From assembly GCA_017590115.1 (NCBI GenBank), contig JAGGNK010011003.1, positions 3,487,899-3,551,898 on the forward strand: a stretch of DNA of 64,000 nt, read 5' to 3'. The translations under genes and the position numbers were made by a program. The notes under the pieces were generated by a model. It was not told where the DNA came from. It saw only the letters and a list, made by a program, of their open reading frames with translations, and did not search any database. Shown here piece after piece: positions 1 to 10,310 of the stretch. The first letter of the stretch is position 1. Every line of letters begins with the position of its first letter. Source of the DNA: Montifringilla adamsi. Its lineage: Eukaryota; Chordata; Aves; Passeriformes; Passeridae.

Positions 1-2014
1 CCCCAAATTTAGCAGACACGGAAGGCAGGTCCCAGCTCCCCAGCTCATCTCCACAGTACAAGGAGCTGAGCTACCCGTGGAACCATCCTGTGGCAGGGAA
101 ATTGCCCTTCCTCCATCACTCTGCGCTGGGTTTTCCAGATCAGACTGTGTCAGTGTTAATGCCAGTGCCAAGCTGTCTCCCAGCCACGGCTCTGGGGCAT
201 TGCCATGCACTGAAGGGCACCAGGTGCCTGCTGTGCCCATCCCACACCACACCCTGCCTGCTCTGTCTCCCTTTCCTGGTCAGTCCCCACCAACCACTCT
301 CAAGTTACATTGCTGCCCTCATGCTCCCTACAGTCTCAGCTTCTACACGAATACTTTGCTGATGGAAAAACCTTTATTTTTAGCTTTGCTTTTTCACTGA
401 AATACAGAGAATTCCCCTCAGACCTCTCAGTAATGAATCGCAGAGAAAGTTTCTCTCCAGTTCATCTGAACGGTGCTCAGCTGAGGGGGTGGAAAATTAC
501 TGAAAAACTTTAATAGTAAGTAAGAAAAAAATCTTAAATTCATCCTTTATGGCATTTTTAATCACATTGGGCATGATTCATTTCACATGCAAATCCAGCC
601 TCGCGCTCTCTGTGCCGCTAAAGCATCTGACTTCAAACCATCGCAGCACAAAACCGCTTTGGCAGATTCAGATCTTCACCAAAAAGCAGCCAGAATTATA
701 ATTTAAGTTTGAAATTGGGGATTCCTTTTGCAAGGGGGAAATGGTGGGTGCATCAGACTCTGACATGGCACCTTTTCCTTCTCTAGCAGTGGGTCAGGAT
801 GAGTGTCCCCACTGCAGGGGTTTGTGTCCCCACAGCTGCAGCAGCACCTCTGTCTGTCTGGGCCTCCCCAGGTGTTCTGCAGGTATCTTTCACCTCAGCA
901 TTGGGCAGCCCCGCAGCTGCTTCCCTCTATTCACCTCTCAAGTATAAATAAACAGGTCACCTGTCCCATCAGGTGGGTGGGAGCAGGGTTTGTGCTGCCT
1001 CCCCGCCCTGCCTCATCCCTGGCTGCCATCTGCCCATCACTCCATCCCCAGGGCCTGGTGCAAGGGCTGACTGCCTGGCTGGGCACAAAAAGCTCCACAA
1101 AGCTCTGCTGTGTTTCAGGCTCCACTCCCCTGGAAGCACAGACCTTCCTTCCTTTGCACGTGCAAACACTGAAACTTTGGCCAAAAAGGGATTTTATCAA
1201 ATTGTTTTCATCAGGAAAAAAACTCACTCTGAATCTCTCAAGGCTCCCCTGAAGGGGAAGCCGAGTGCAACAGGGCTTTTATCAGCTCATTTTTCTTTCT
1301 TAGATTTTAGTCCAACCAGATTGCTCTTTGCTCCTGCAATGCTCCTTCCTGGCTGCGGGATAAATAAGGAACAAAGTGTTTAATTGATCAATAGGGACAT
1401 AATGAAGTGGCCAGTTTGCCCTGACAGAGGGTGGGTCAGAGGGGACCACAGGCTCTGCACAGCCCAGTGTCCATGAGGGACATGGCTCCAGTGGAGGCAC
1501 ATCAAACATTTAGTGAGGCACTCTCAGTCAGAGTAAGCTGATGTAGAAAATGGAAATGGTGACCTGCATCTGAGCTGCCCCACAGCACTGATGTAAAAAC
1601 CCCAAATCCTTCAATTCCAGCAGCACCACTGCTGGAAGTGCGGCTGGAAGGATGAGGGGAAAGCCAGCCCCTTGCTGTGAAAGGTGTGTATAAAGCTCAT
1701 GACAAGTTTTCTTCAGCTGAAGGGAGGTGGGGACGTTTCCAAGTGTCAGATTTTCTGTCTTACTCCTTCTCTTACTGCATTTCCCACCTCTTTCTTCTGG
1801 AAAAATACCATGAAAGGAAGAAGATTTGTTCAATGTTCAGATTTGCATTGAAACCCCAAGAAGGGGTGACAGGCCAGGCTGCACCCAGCTGGGAGCTCGC
1901 CTGAGGGTGAAGGTGTTTCTCTGTGTGAAGATGAAAATGGCATTTCTTACATCGGTTTTGGCTCTGAATTGGACACAGTTTCCCATAAGGAGATAAAATA
2001 TTTAAAAACAAGTG
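1..2014. other. Unique non-coding DNA, no gene seen
   Basis: Mixed-composition DNA with no repeat family I recognise. Reading frames are short, overlap on both strands and show no domain. The only structure is a relatively AT-rich stretch at about 500-720. I see no convincing exon, promoter or RNA gene. Confidence 0.6.
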
Positions 2015-2240
2015 TATGAAAGAGAAAGTCAGCCTTTATTAAAATGACTTCATCATTTGAGACTGATGCTTTCAAGTACTCTTGTAATTCATCCTTATAG
2101 ATATAAAATTATCATCTGAAGGAAGATTGTTAATAAAACTGACACTTCCCCATCAGTCAACTTAATTCACAATATCACATTTTCCAAATCCAATTATGCC
2201 TGCCTGATGAGTGACGTTTGCTTCAGCGTTATTGTTCATG
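2015..2240. promoter_or_regulatory. Candidate conserved non-coding element
   Basis: This AT-rich, non-repetitive island sits between more GC-rich flanks. It carries many short homeodomain-like cores (TTAATT, ATTATC, AATTAT) and no simple repeat. Vertebrate developmental enhancers often have this texture. It is an inference from composition only; nothing here proves conservation or activity. Confidence 0.3.
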
Positions 2241-4097
2241 TGGAAAAGTGGATACAGAAGTCACATGCAAGGAATCTGGGAAACGTTGGGACAGCTGTCT
2301 CTGGATAACTTCAGCCACCCCAGTGTGAGCTCTCCAGGATATGGCTCTGCCCAGCAGTGCCTGATGAGGGTTCTGAGCAACCAGCACATGTTTTCAATGC
2401 TTTTTCAACATTGACTTGATAATTTTTCATGTGTGATCAAATGCTTTACCCAAGCCACTGGTTTCCTACCAGCTTCTTGTGGTAATGGAACTTTTAAGTT
2501 TTACATTTGGATTTAAAATGGGGAACTTATATTCCTGCAAAGGACTTTTTGTTCAAACCAGACGAGTTATCTCAGAGAGTAACTCTGATCCTTCACTGGG
2601 GGACAGAAGGCACTTCTACGAAATTGTTACTCCATCAACTCCAGGAGCATCGAGACCACAGTAATTGACTGCAGCCTGGGCATCCGCTTGGAAAGGTTCA
2701 ATAACCACTGAAAAATAGGTTATAGATGTCTTCCAGACCATGTTATGTGTGGAAAACTGCATCCACGGCAGGGCTGTGTCTGACAATTGTGATGGGATTC
2801 TGGGAAGGACCCTGCCAGCAGTTTGGGGAGCATGGGCTTCACTCCTGCGCAACATCTGCTTCCCATATTCGCTGCAGATTGGGGGCAGCTCACTGCTGCT
2901 TCAGACCTCTGGATTGCCTCCTCTTCTTGCCCTCTCCCCATCAATGGGAGCCCATCCATCCCGTCCTCCTTGGGGACTCCAGCACAAGCCTTCCCCTGGG
3001 AGGAGCGCGTTTGACTGAAGTCAGGCGGATGCGGTGCCACAGCAGCGATCGCATGGCAACCATTGCCAGGGAGACCGAGCTCTGCTCTGCAGCTCTCTGA
3101 GCAGCTTCAGCGAGGCCAGGATGGTCCCAAATCTCCCCAGTCTGTGCTCTGTGTGCCCCAAATCTCCCTGCTCTCTGCGCTTCCTGCGCCTTCCCCCTCG
3201 CTGCAAAACTCATGGAAAGCGAGCATCAGGCATCTGCAGATTCCCAGGACTGGCAGGAAAGGTGTAACCCGCCTTTCCCTGCCCTTCAGCTCCAAGCATA
3301 AACAATTCCAACTGGCACAGCCAGGTACCACCTGCCATGGGAGAAGGGAGCACATTTGGGGTCACAGCTGCTCAGCTCAGGTTTTTCTCTCAGTGTCAAT
3401 GAAGAGAGACTGGAAAACGACAGGGAGCCTCATGCACGGGGAGACTGTTCTTGGAACTGTCCTGGGACTGTATTTGATCTGTCTCATCCCCCTCGTGTGC
3501 TCGCTCCACCTGCAGCATCCCAGCAGGGTCAGGGTCGGGGTCCCAGTGCTGCTGGCACTGCTCGGGGACCGTGGGCAGCCACAGAGCCACAGTCTGCCCT
3601 GAGCACCCAGCCAAGCTGCCTCTGGCTGAGGCAGGGGATAAATCCCAAGTTTTTGCCTCTAGGACAGCATCAGAGGAAGCTGAGTTCCCAGGAATCATGG
3701 CTGTGCAGGAGAAACCAGGGATGGGCATTTCCCAACAGCAAACCCCACGGCCTTGCAGCCCAGCTCAGGAGAGCAAACGAGGCCTGGCACAGGACTCAAT
3801 TTACTTGGAAAGGCTGTGGGGCCCAGAACACACGAAGCAGATGGATAGCTGGAAGAGCTGAGCTCGTTTGTCTTGCTGCCCTGCTAAAAATATCCACGTG
3901 TGCTTCTCTGGGGGGTGGAAGAGTTCCTTTCCTGCACATTGAAATGAAATGAAGCCCCTGCAGCTGGGTCTGGCCGTGCAGTGTCCTGCACCCAGGGTCC
4001 TGTGGGCAGCTCCAGCTCCTGCTACCCACTTCCTGAAGGAGCCAGGGAAAGCTGGTGATGCTGTGGTGTGCACCAGCTCCATGCTTGGCATTCTGCA
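2241..4097. other. Unique non-coding DNA, no gene seen
   Basis: About 2400-2660 is AT-rich and low in repeats and could be a further conserved block. The rest is GC-richer and featureless. A half X-box (CATGGCAAC) lies at 3052-3060 next to a few CpGs. No reading frame shows a recognisable domain. Confidence 0.55.
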
Positions 4098-4111
4098 GTT
4101 GCCATGGAAAC
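4098..4111. promoter_or_regulatory. RFX X-box-like motif
   Basis: The bases GTTGCCATGGAAAC match the palindromic RFX consensus GTTGCCATGGCAAC at 13 of 14 positions. RFX factors bind such sites in ciliary-gene promoters and enhancers. There is no CpG-rich block beside it, so a distal site or a chance match are both possible. Confidence 0.35.
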
Positions 4112-6560
4112 CAAAGATGTTGACAGCGCTGCCAGGACTGGGGATCAGCGTGGGGCCTGTCCCAGTGGAGGTCTGGGATGGCCAGAGAGCACAAGGCTGC
4201 AGGAGGGACAGGATGTCCTTGAGGCTGAGGGGGGCTGAAAGACCTTTCCAGTGGGTGTTTTCTGGGCATGTGTAACGAGGACAAAAAAAACCCCTGGGGT
4301 GTTTCCCAGCCACTGGCTACCAGTGTACCCAGGGCTGGGATGAGAGCTCCCCTGAAAGCTGGCAAAGCAGCTGTGGGCACCCATTAAATACCATCTTTCC
4401 TGGGATTTCAACTGTCCTGATCTGAAACCACATTTTTCTCTTCTTTTTATCCCACCTCAAGAAAATATCGGGATCAATTAATTTCAGCAGCACAGGCACT
4501 GAGATCCCCTTCGTGCGCTTACGCAGTGACAAGCCTTGGGGACCACTTACTCAGATTATTGAAAGAACTCGCTCTAGGCAAATATTAGGACCCAGACACC
4601 CAGCTGATTAGGAATAGGAGAGCTTAAAAAAAAATAAATTTCCCTTTTCATCCAGCTGCCGTGTTCAGGGCTTGAAGTGACAGCTCGCCTGCTGACGGGA
4701 AGGTTTGGTTCTGCTGATGTCAGAGGGGAGCAGGCACAGCAGCACACACTGTTTATGCTTGTGTGATGTTTAACTGACAGAATCAATCTTCACTGCTCAG
4801 CACTTCCATGGTATGTATCACTTTCCTATTTTGTCCTTAGAGAAATCCCAGGCAGCATCGGCGAGCTGCCTTAAACCACCATTAGATTGAAATAAAAGGA
4901 AGAAGAGCCCCAGTCCTTCACAGATTTACAAAGCTATAAGCAATGAACAAGTGATGCCCCATTTTCCAAAGCCCCTCGTGCCGGCTCCAAGTCAGAAACC
5001 AGCCACTGATAACTCATACAGCACGGATGTGACAAACAGGAGGGAAGCAGCCATCTATCACGGCAGCTCCCGAAGCCTTCCAATAAAACAAAGTGCCAAA
5101 TGGAATTCTAAACCACTGCTGGTGCTTTCATGCCTCTGGGAAGCCACGGCATAAATAACAGGGCTGAAGGGCTCTGATCTGGGTGCATGCAGACCGGTCT
5201 GTGCTGCTGCAGAGAGGAATCTGTGCTCAAGCCTTCAGGGATCCTCCACAGCAAAGCTCCGTCTGTTGCTGGAAGGATGCTCGAGTTTGAGGAGGGACCA
5301 TTTCAGCTTTTCAGAAGAGCCTGAGTGCCACTGAATCACCACAATCTTGTTTTTTCTCCTCTCCTTTGGCTTTTATTCATATGTTAGTGTTCCCTTTGCT
5401 ATTAAGGCTAAAGCAAGGATCGATGAGGCCCATATGCTCCCAGCTCTGTTGCAGGAGCCCAGGACTAATTCCGATCTTGAGCCTGTCTTTGGGCCATCTG
5501 TTCGCAGCATCACACACGACAACATGTCATTATGGCCGAGAATTTGCATAACCACTGTGGAGGAATTGTGTCCAACTCCATTCACACCAGCCACAATGGG
5601 TTTTCTCACACTGTAGGAAGAGGCTGGAAAAACGAGAAGCCAATGAGCATCAATCACATCCACGTTTCCTAGGAGGGGCCCAGCCAAAGAGCAGACTGAG
5701 GATCCAAGGCACCCCTTTGAGCTGCTTGGGCACCAGCAATGTCAACATCCTCCACCTGCTCATCCCCTCATCCCACTTCCAGCTGTGATCTGACACGCAG
5801 CAGCAAAGCTGTGCTGCAGGGCTGAGTGCTGGTGCCTCCAGCCTACCTGCACACCACTTTCTCCACGAGGTTAACACATTAATTCTCCCAACTATGACAT
5901 CAAAGGCTTAAATTACAGTTCATGCTGTGGAAGGCTTGGAGCCACACGGTGCTCGCTGCAGCCCTGGGCCCTCTCCTTCCATTTTGGCTGCAGAGGAAAC
6001 GATGCCAGCAAAAGAGAGTGGGGGCTGCAACCCTCCAGCAGACTCAGATCTCCTTGCCAGGCAGCAGTCCTGGCTGGGGAACCTTCCTCTGACAACCCAT
6101 TTTCAGCTTCTTACGCCGACCACCACTGCTGATATTTGGGCAACACGATCACAGCGGTGTGCCAGGACCTTCCCTGGTGCCAGAGCGTGCACGGGAAGAG
6201 GGAGCAGGCAGGCTTCAGCCCCAGCCCCACTCATCCTCCCCTTGGCAAGCAGGGAGCCGGGCTGGAAAGCCTCACCCGCTGCCTTCATCAGCGCCAGGAG
6301 CACAATAGCCCTTTAACGATAATTACAGGCTTGCGGCAGCTCTGCTGGTGCGCGGGGCTGGGGCTCTCTGGTAGAGAGAGGTGCTGTTTAAGTACTCGAA
6401 AGAATGGCACTTAGCAGATGTCTTGGGGTAAATGGTAGGTTAAGCAACACCGAGAGCACTGGTGGAACGAGAGCTAATTTACACTCACATGATTCAATTT
6501 GCATGGTTAATTCTATTTAAAGCAAACATCCAGCACCCGCTGGAGCTCCGGAAGGGCCGT
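4112..6560. other. Unique non-coding DNA, no gene seen
   Basis: I find no repeat or exon here. The stretches about 4440-4660 and 4830-5110 are AT-richer and contain TTAATT-type cores. A CAAT/AT-rich patch near 6300-6500 is also unremarkable. Confidence 0.55.
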
Positions 6561-6597
6561 GGTTCTCATTTTGTTCTCATTTTGGTTCTCATTTCTT
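6561..6597. repeat. Short tandem repeat of GTTCTCATTTT
   Basis: Three imperfect copies of an 11-12 bp unit containing GTTCTCATTTT lie head to tail. The array is too small to be a minisatellite of note; it is a local slippage product. Confidence 0.7.
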
Positions 6598-6894
6598 CTC
6601 TGCAATGCTTCTGAGAACAAAATGGTTGGGTAATGGATCCAGCCAACATGGATGTGCCACGGAAAAAGTTTCCCGAAGGCGTTTCCCCTGAAGAGCACGG
6701 TCTCTCTCTGCTAATGTCACCATGCAGACACCGCCCACTGCAGAACGTGCACTGCCACAACCTGATGAGATTCAGCAAGTGTCCTTCAGCCATATGAGAT
6801 CCAACCTATTGCCCACATCAAATGTTCTCTCAGGATATGAAACTACCCACCAGCATGGGCACAAAGCCCAGTGCCAGGGAGAAATGCCAGCGAT
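6598..6894. other. Unique non-coding DNA
   Basis: No repeat, exon or RNA gene is visible between the short tandem repeat and the AT-rich island to the right. Confidence 0.5.
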
Positions 6895-7015
6895 GTCCAT
6901 AGGAGGAAGAAGTCTAGAGCATTTTAGCAATAATTTAATTACATGGGTCGTGTTATATGTGGAATTGGAATATCTTTAATTTGTTCCTAATTAAGATTCT
7001 TGACAATTTACCATA
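6895..7015. promoter_or_regulatory. Candidate conserved non-coding element
   Basis: A compact AT-rich island holds TAATTTAATTA at 6931-6941 and CTAATTAAG at 6987-6995, both good homeodomain cores. Composition is the only evidence. Confidence 0.28.
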
Positions 7016-8194
7016 GCACCATGGCTCTTTGCCACCTGGATTCTACCGTCCCTGTCTTGCCCCACATGGCCTTTTCCTTGAGACTTTTCCCCTCCAGTCT
7101 GACACTGGAAGAATGCAAAACACTGATTCTTCTTGGTTCTTGGCAATCAATATTGCTTCTTAACTGAACAATAGCAGTTCTTCATCACAACACTTGGAGT
7201 TCAGCAGAGAACAGAAGGCCTGTAAACGCCCTGGATGAGCAGAAAAGCATAAATTACCTTGGAGATAAAAAGCCAAACACAAACAGTATTTACGGCTGGT
7301 TAGAGCGGTGGTGCTGAGCGTGCAGGGGAGCACACGGCGCTGGGAGCGGAAGGGGAAGGCGTTCGCACGTTATTTCTTTTCAACTTGAGAAATCTGAAAG
7401 CAAAACATCAAAAGAGGTTTCCCAGCACTGTCCTACAGAACATCCATACCAGCACAAGCTGTGGTTTTCCCTTCCTTTCACAAGGCAGAGAAAAAGCTCT
7501 GCTGCACGCTGGCAGCCGAGCCCAGGCGTGATGGGGGAATCTCAGGCGGCGAGCGCTCAAAAGCAGCGATCAGAGGAAATATTTCACACACAAGCAACGG
7601 GGCTGAAATCCGTCCAGCCGAGAACAAATTTGTAAGATTCCAAGCTGGCACCTGGGCTATTTGTGAGCAGCAGAAGGAACCAAAGGCAGCAACTGAATTG
7701 CTTTCTGCAAAGCAGCTCGTGTGGCTTGAGTAGCTCCCCAGTATCACCAAGCCTCCTTCAAATTGCTAGGTAACTACGCTGAACAGAGCCAAAAATAATC
7801 CCTCCCGTGACTTGCTCTGACAGTGTTTGGAGGAGTGAAATAACAGTGTTTGAGCACAGAACAGCATGATACCAGCTCTGCAGGGCAGCACCAAAGCAGC
7901 TCCATCCATGGCACATGAAGCACATCCATGGCACTGGAGGTGGCCGGCATGTCCAGGTCATGCCAGGGGTCTGGGCTCCTCCAGGGTGGGAAGAGGGAAA
8001 GGGAAACACATGGACTTTTCAGACAATGGCAAAACAAAGGCAAAAAAAGGGGTTTTCCTGTTGCTCCCCAGGAGCAGAATCGAGCAATGCTGGGAACAAC
8101 CTGCATCTTCTGACCACCAGTGACTCACGGGAAGTCCTTCCGAAATACTGTGTGCACCAGGGATATAAATAATGCCCAGCCAGCTCTCAGGTAC
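7016..8194. other. Unique non-coding DNA, no gene seen
   Basis: Mixed composition. About 7230-7300 and 7370-7440 are AT-richer. A small imperfect duplication of CATCCATGGCAC occurs near 7922. No exon, RNA gene or transposon is visible. Confidence 0.55.
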
Positions 8195-8400
8195 TGCTTG
8201 AAAAATGTCTTGTTATTGCCACGGAAGTTTAGGAAATTTCCTGATTAAATCAAAAAGGCGCCATAAATTGACAAAGTTAGAATTCTCTGGGATGAAAAAA
8301 GAAGCAATTTTGTCCCCTGTCAGCAGAATGGAAATGAACGGGCTGAATGAATTAGTGCACGATAAACTTTTTAAAAGCCAAGTTACAATTTAAAGCAGCA
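8195..8400. promoter_or_regulatory. Candidate conserved non-coding element
   Basis: An AT-rich non-repetitive block with sharp compositional edges. It contains TAAATTGACAAAG-type sequence and a run rich in TTTAAA and AATTT. It is the left member of a cluster of similar blocks extending to 10.3 kb, which strengthens the regulatory reading, although this is still inference. Confidence 0.33.
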
Positions 8401-8807
8401 GCGAGAGCTGGGGAATGATTTAAGAGTTATAAAAAACCCCTAAGCACCACTCTATTGCTGTTCTATACCAGCCTGCACAGCACCCAGAGCAGCTGTGACA
8501 CCTTCTGGGACAACACATTCCTTGTTGGGTGACATGGCAACGCCTCTAGCTGGTTCTGGCCACAAGGAAGGTGACACCACTCAGGGTGCCTGTGGGGGAA
8601 TCAGTCCCACAGCCCCAAAATTGCTTTGCTTCTGGAGAAGTTTTCAGCAGACCATGCATCAGCGTTGACATGGGAGAAGGCACCTGGAGGAGAGGAAGAG
8701 CACCCACCTTGCCTTGCCAAAGGGCTCCCTGTGAGGACAGCTGGGGACAGCCCTGGCCCCAGGAGGGGCTGAGCCCCCAGCACAGCCCCATGGTCTCACT
8801 GTAATTG
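8401..8807. other. Unique non-coding DNA with an imperfect X-box
   Basis: Mostly featureless. Bases 8528-8541 read GGTGACATGGCAAC, matching the RFX X-box at 12 of 14 positions with a perfect right half-site. The rest holds no repeat or exon that I can see. Confidence 0.4.
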
Positions 8808-9000
8808 CTTTGTGCAGCTGCCGAGCGCTTTATCAGCACCGTGAGATTTCCCTGGCGCCTCGCTGCTCGGCGTAACGACATTAGCCACGGCCCCCCGACA
8901 AGGGAGGAATAATAATTGCCTTTGTTTTGTTTTCTGTAAGCCACAATGACTCTGCTGATCCGAGAGATTAATTCTGCTCTGCCGTGATAAACTGGTCGAT
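8808..9000. promoter_or_regulatory. Candidate conserved non-coding element
   Basis: A mixed AT-rich block with several CpGs retained (GAGCGC, GGCGTAACGAC) beside AATAATAATTG and AGATTAATTC cores. Retained CpGs inside an AT-rich, unique block are unusual outside constrained DNA. No alignment was available to test this. Confidence 0.35.
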
Positions 9001-9363
9001 GGCCATGGCACCTGGGCCCCCCGCCCTGTCCTTCTCCTCCTGCCGAGGTGGGAATGCTGCGTGCTGGCAGGAACGCTTCCCAGCACCCATCGTGGGCTGC
9101 TCTGGCAGCGAGGCTCTGCAAGGATTAATCCAGCCTTGGGTACGATGCTATTTTGGGGAGCTGGCAGAGTGCTGCATATTGCCTGTCTAGCGCCTGGTCC
9201 AGCCTGAGCCTCTCACGGAGGCTGGGAAACTTCAAGGCTGAGGATGCTCAGGAGGTAGCAGTCCTGTCCCAGGGAGAGAGGGAACACAGCCCATGCCTTT
9301 TTTCTGGAGAAAGGAAGTGTCTTCTGTGGCAACACTGCCCAAAGGTCTCAGCACCACTCCCAC
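9001..9363. other. Unique non-coding DNA
   Basis: GC-richer sequence with no repeat or exon recognised. The right end leads into a short CR1 terminus. The body of the CR1 may continue leftwards in a form too decayed to recognise. Confidence 0.5.
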
Positions 9364-9417
9364 TGGAATGGGATGAGCTTCAAGGTCCCTTCCAGTCCAA
9401 CCCTATGAGTCCATGAA
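9364..9417 (+). mobile_element. CR1 LINE 3'-end fragment
   Basis: The sequence GATGAGCTTCAAGGTCCC followed by a TTCCAGTCCAACCC-like stretch and TATGAGTCCATGA matches the 3' untranslated end and ATTCTATGA-type tail of avian CR1, in the sense direction. Only the last roughly 55 bp are recognisable. CR1 copies are usually 5'-truncated, and this one is extremely so. Confidence 0.75.
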
Positions 9418-9564
9418 GAGCTGCCCAACCCTGTTCCATTCCTCCCAGCTCAGCCTCAGGCCTGCAAGTCTACAAAAAAGCAGGGCCCTGTTCCCCTGTG
9501 ATGCCCTGCCAGGCTCTGGGCATCCCCCTGGTAAAACCCCACTGAACTGCAGCCCCCAGCCCTC

Positions 9565-9665
9565 TCTGAGGAGCCAGGAGCTGCTCCCCAGGCCACCGGC
9601 GGGGCGGGCGAGCGCCGCCTCCAGCCGCACCACCAAACACAAGCGCCGGCATGAGTCAGTAATTG
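9565..9665. other. Small CpG-rich patch
   Basis: This 100-bp stretch holds a dense run of CpGs (GGCGGGGCGGGCGAGCGCCG). It is too short for a classical CpG island. It flanks an AT-rich candidate element immediately to the right, so it may be part of the same regulatory unit. Confidence 0.35.
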
Positions 9666-9785
9666 CAGAGCTCATTTTTAGATAGCGCTGCAAATGTGCC
9701 TATTAACATCCTTTCCCATCTCCTCTGAGTGATTTACCTGGTTCATTTTATTCAGTGAATTAAACACAAAAATAACGGTGGTCTG
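9666..9785. promoter_or_regulatory. Candidate conserved non-coding element
   Basis: An AT-rich unique block with homeodomain-like cores (GTAATTGC just upstream, GAATTAAAC) that ends in a CpG-bearing segment. It belongs to the 8.2-10.3 kb cluster. Inference from composition only. Confidence 0.33.
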
Positions 9786-9959
9786 CAGCGATGCCGTTAT
9801 CGACCCGCGGGAAATGGGCAGCATCCATCACTCCCCCGCGCACGGAGGTGTCTGCCCTCGGAGGAACGCGGGCAGGGCAGCGGCTGCAGAGGGGTTGCTC
9901 GGCTCCACGGGTGCCCATCTGCCTCCCCAGCAGCCCGGCGTCAGCCCCGAGTGGTTGTT

Positions 9960-10310
9960 TGAAGAATGAGATGTTTTATTGTCCAATTCTTGACATCTCT
10001 CGCAGCATGCCTGAGACATTAATGCTCGCCTAAATCATTGCTGAGGGTAATATTTTGCCACTGATACCACACATAATCTTCACATTGGATATTCCCCTGT
10101 TATTTAATGGCACTTTGCAGAATTACAGTGATGCTAATGCTCGCCACCCTTACTGAAGGGAAAAATCAAATTAAAGATGAAGTATCATTGACTTTGTTGG
10201 GGGCTCCGAGGGAGTCAATTGAGCTTTCCAAAGAAAACCAAAAAGGTAGAGATGTTTTTGTTAGGTTTTTTAATCCTCTTCCTCATACTTAACTGTAGTT
10301 TGTTTCTGTG
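9960..10310. promoter_or_regulatory. Candidate conserved non-coding element
   Basis: The longest AT-rich unique block of the cluster. The 10-mer AATGCTCGCC occurs twice, at 10021-10030 and 10136-10145, each preceded by a TAAT or TTAAT core. Such a repeated site in otherwise non-repetitive sequence suggests paired factor binding. A deeply conserved enhancer is my preferred reading. Confidence 0.38.
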
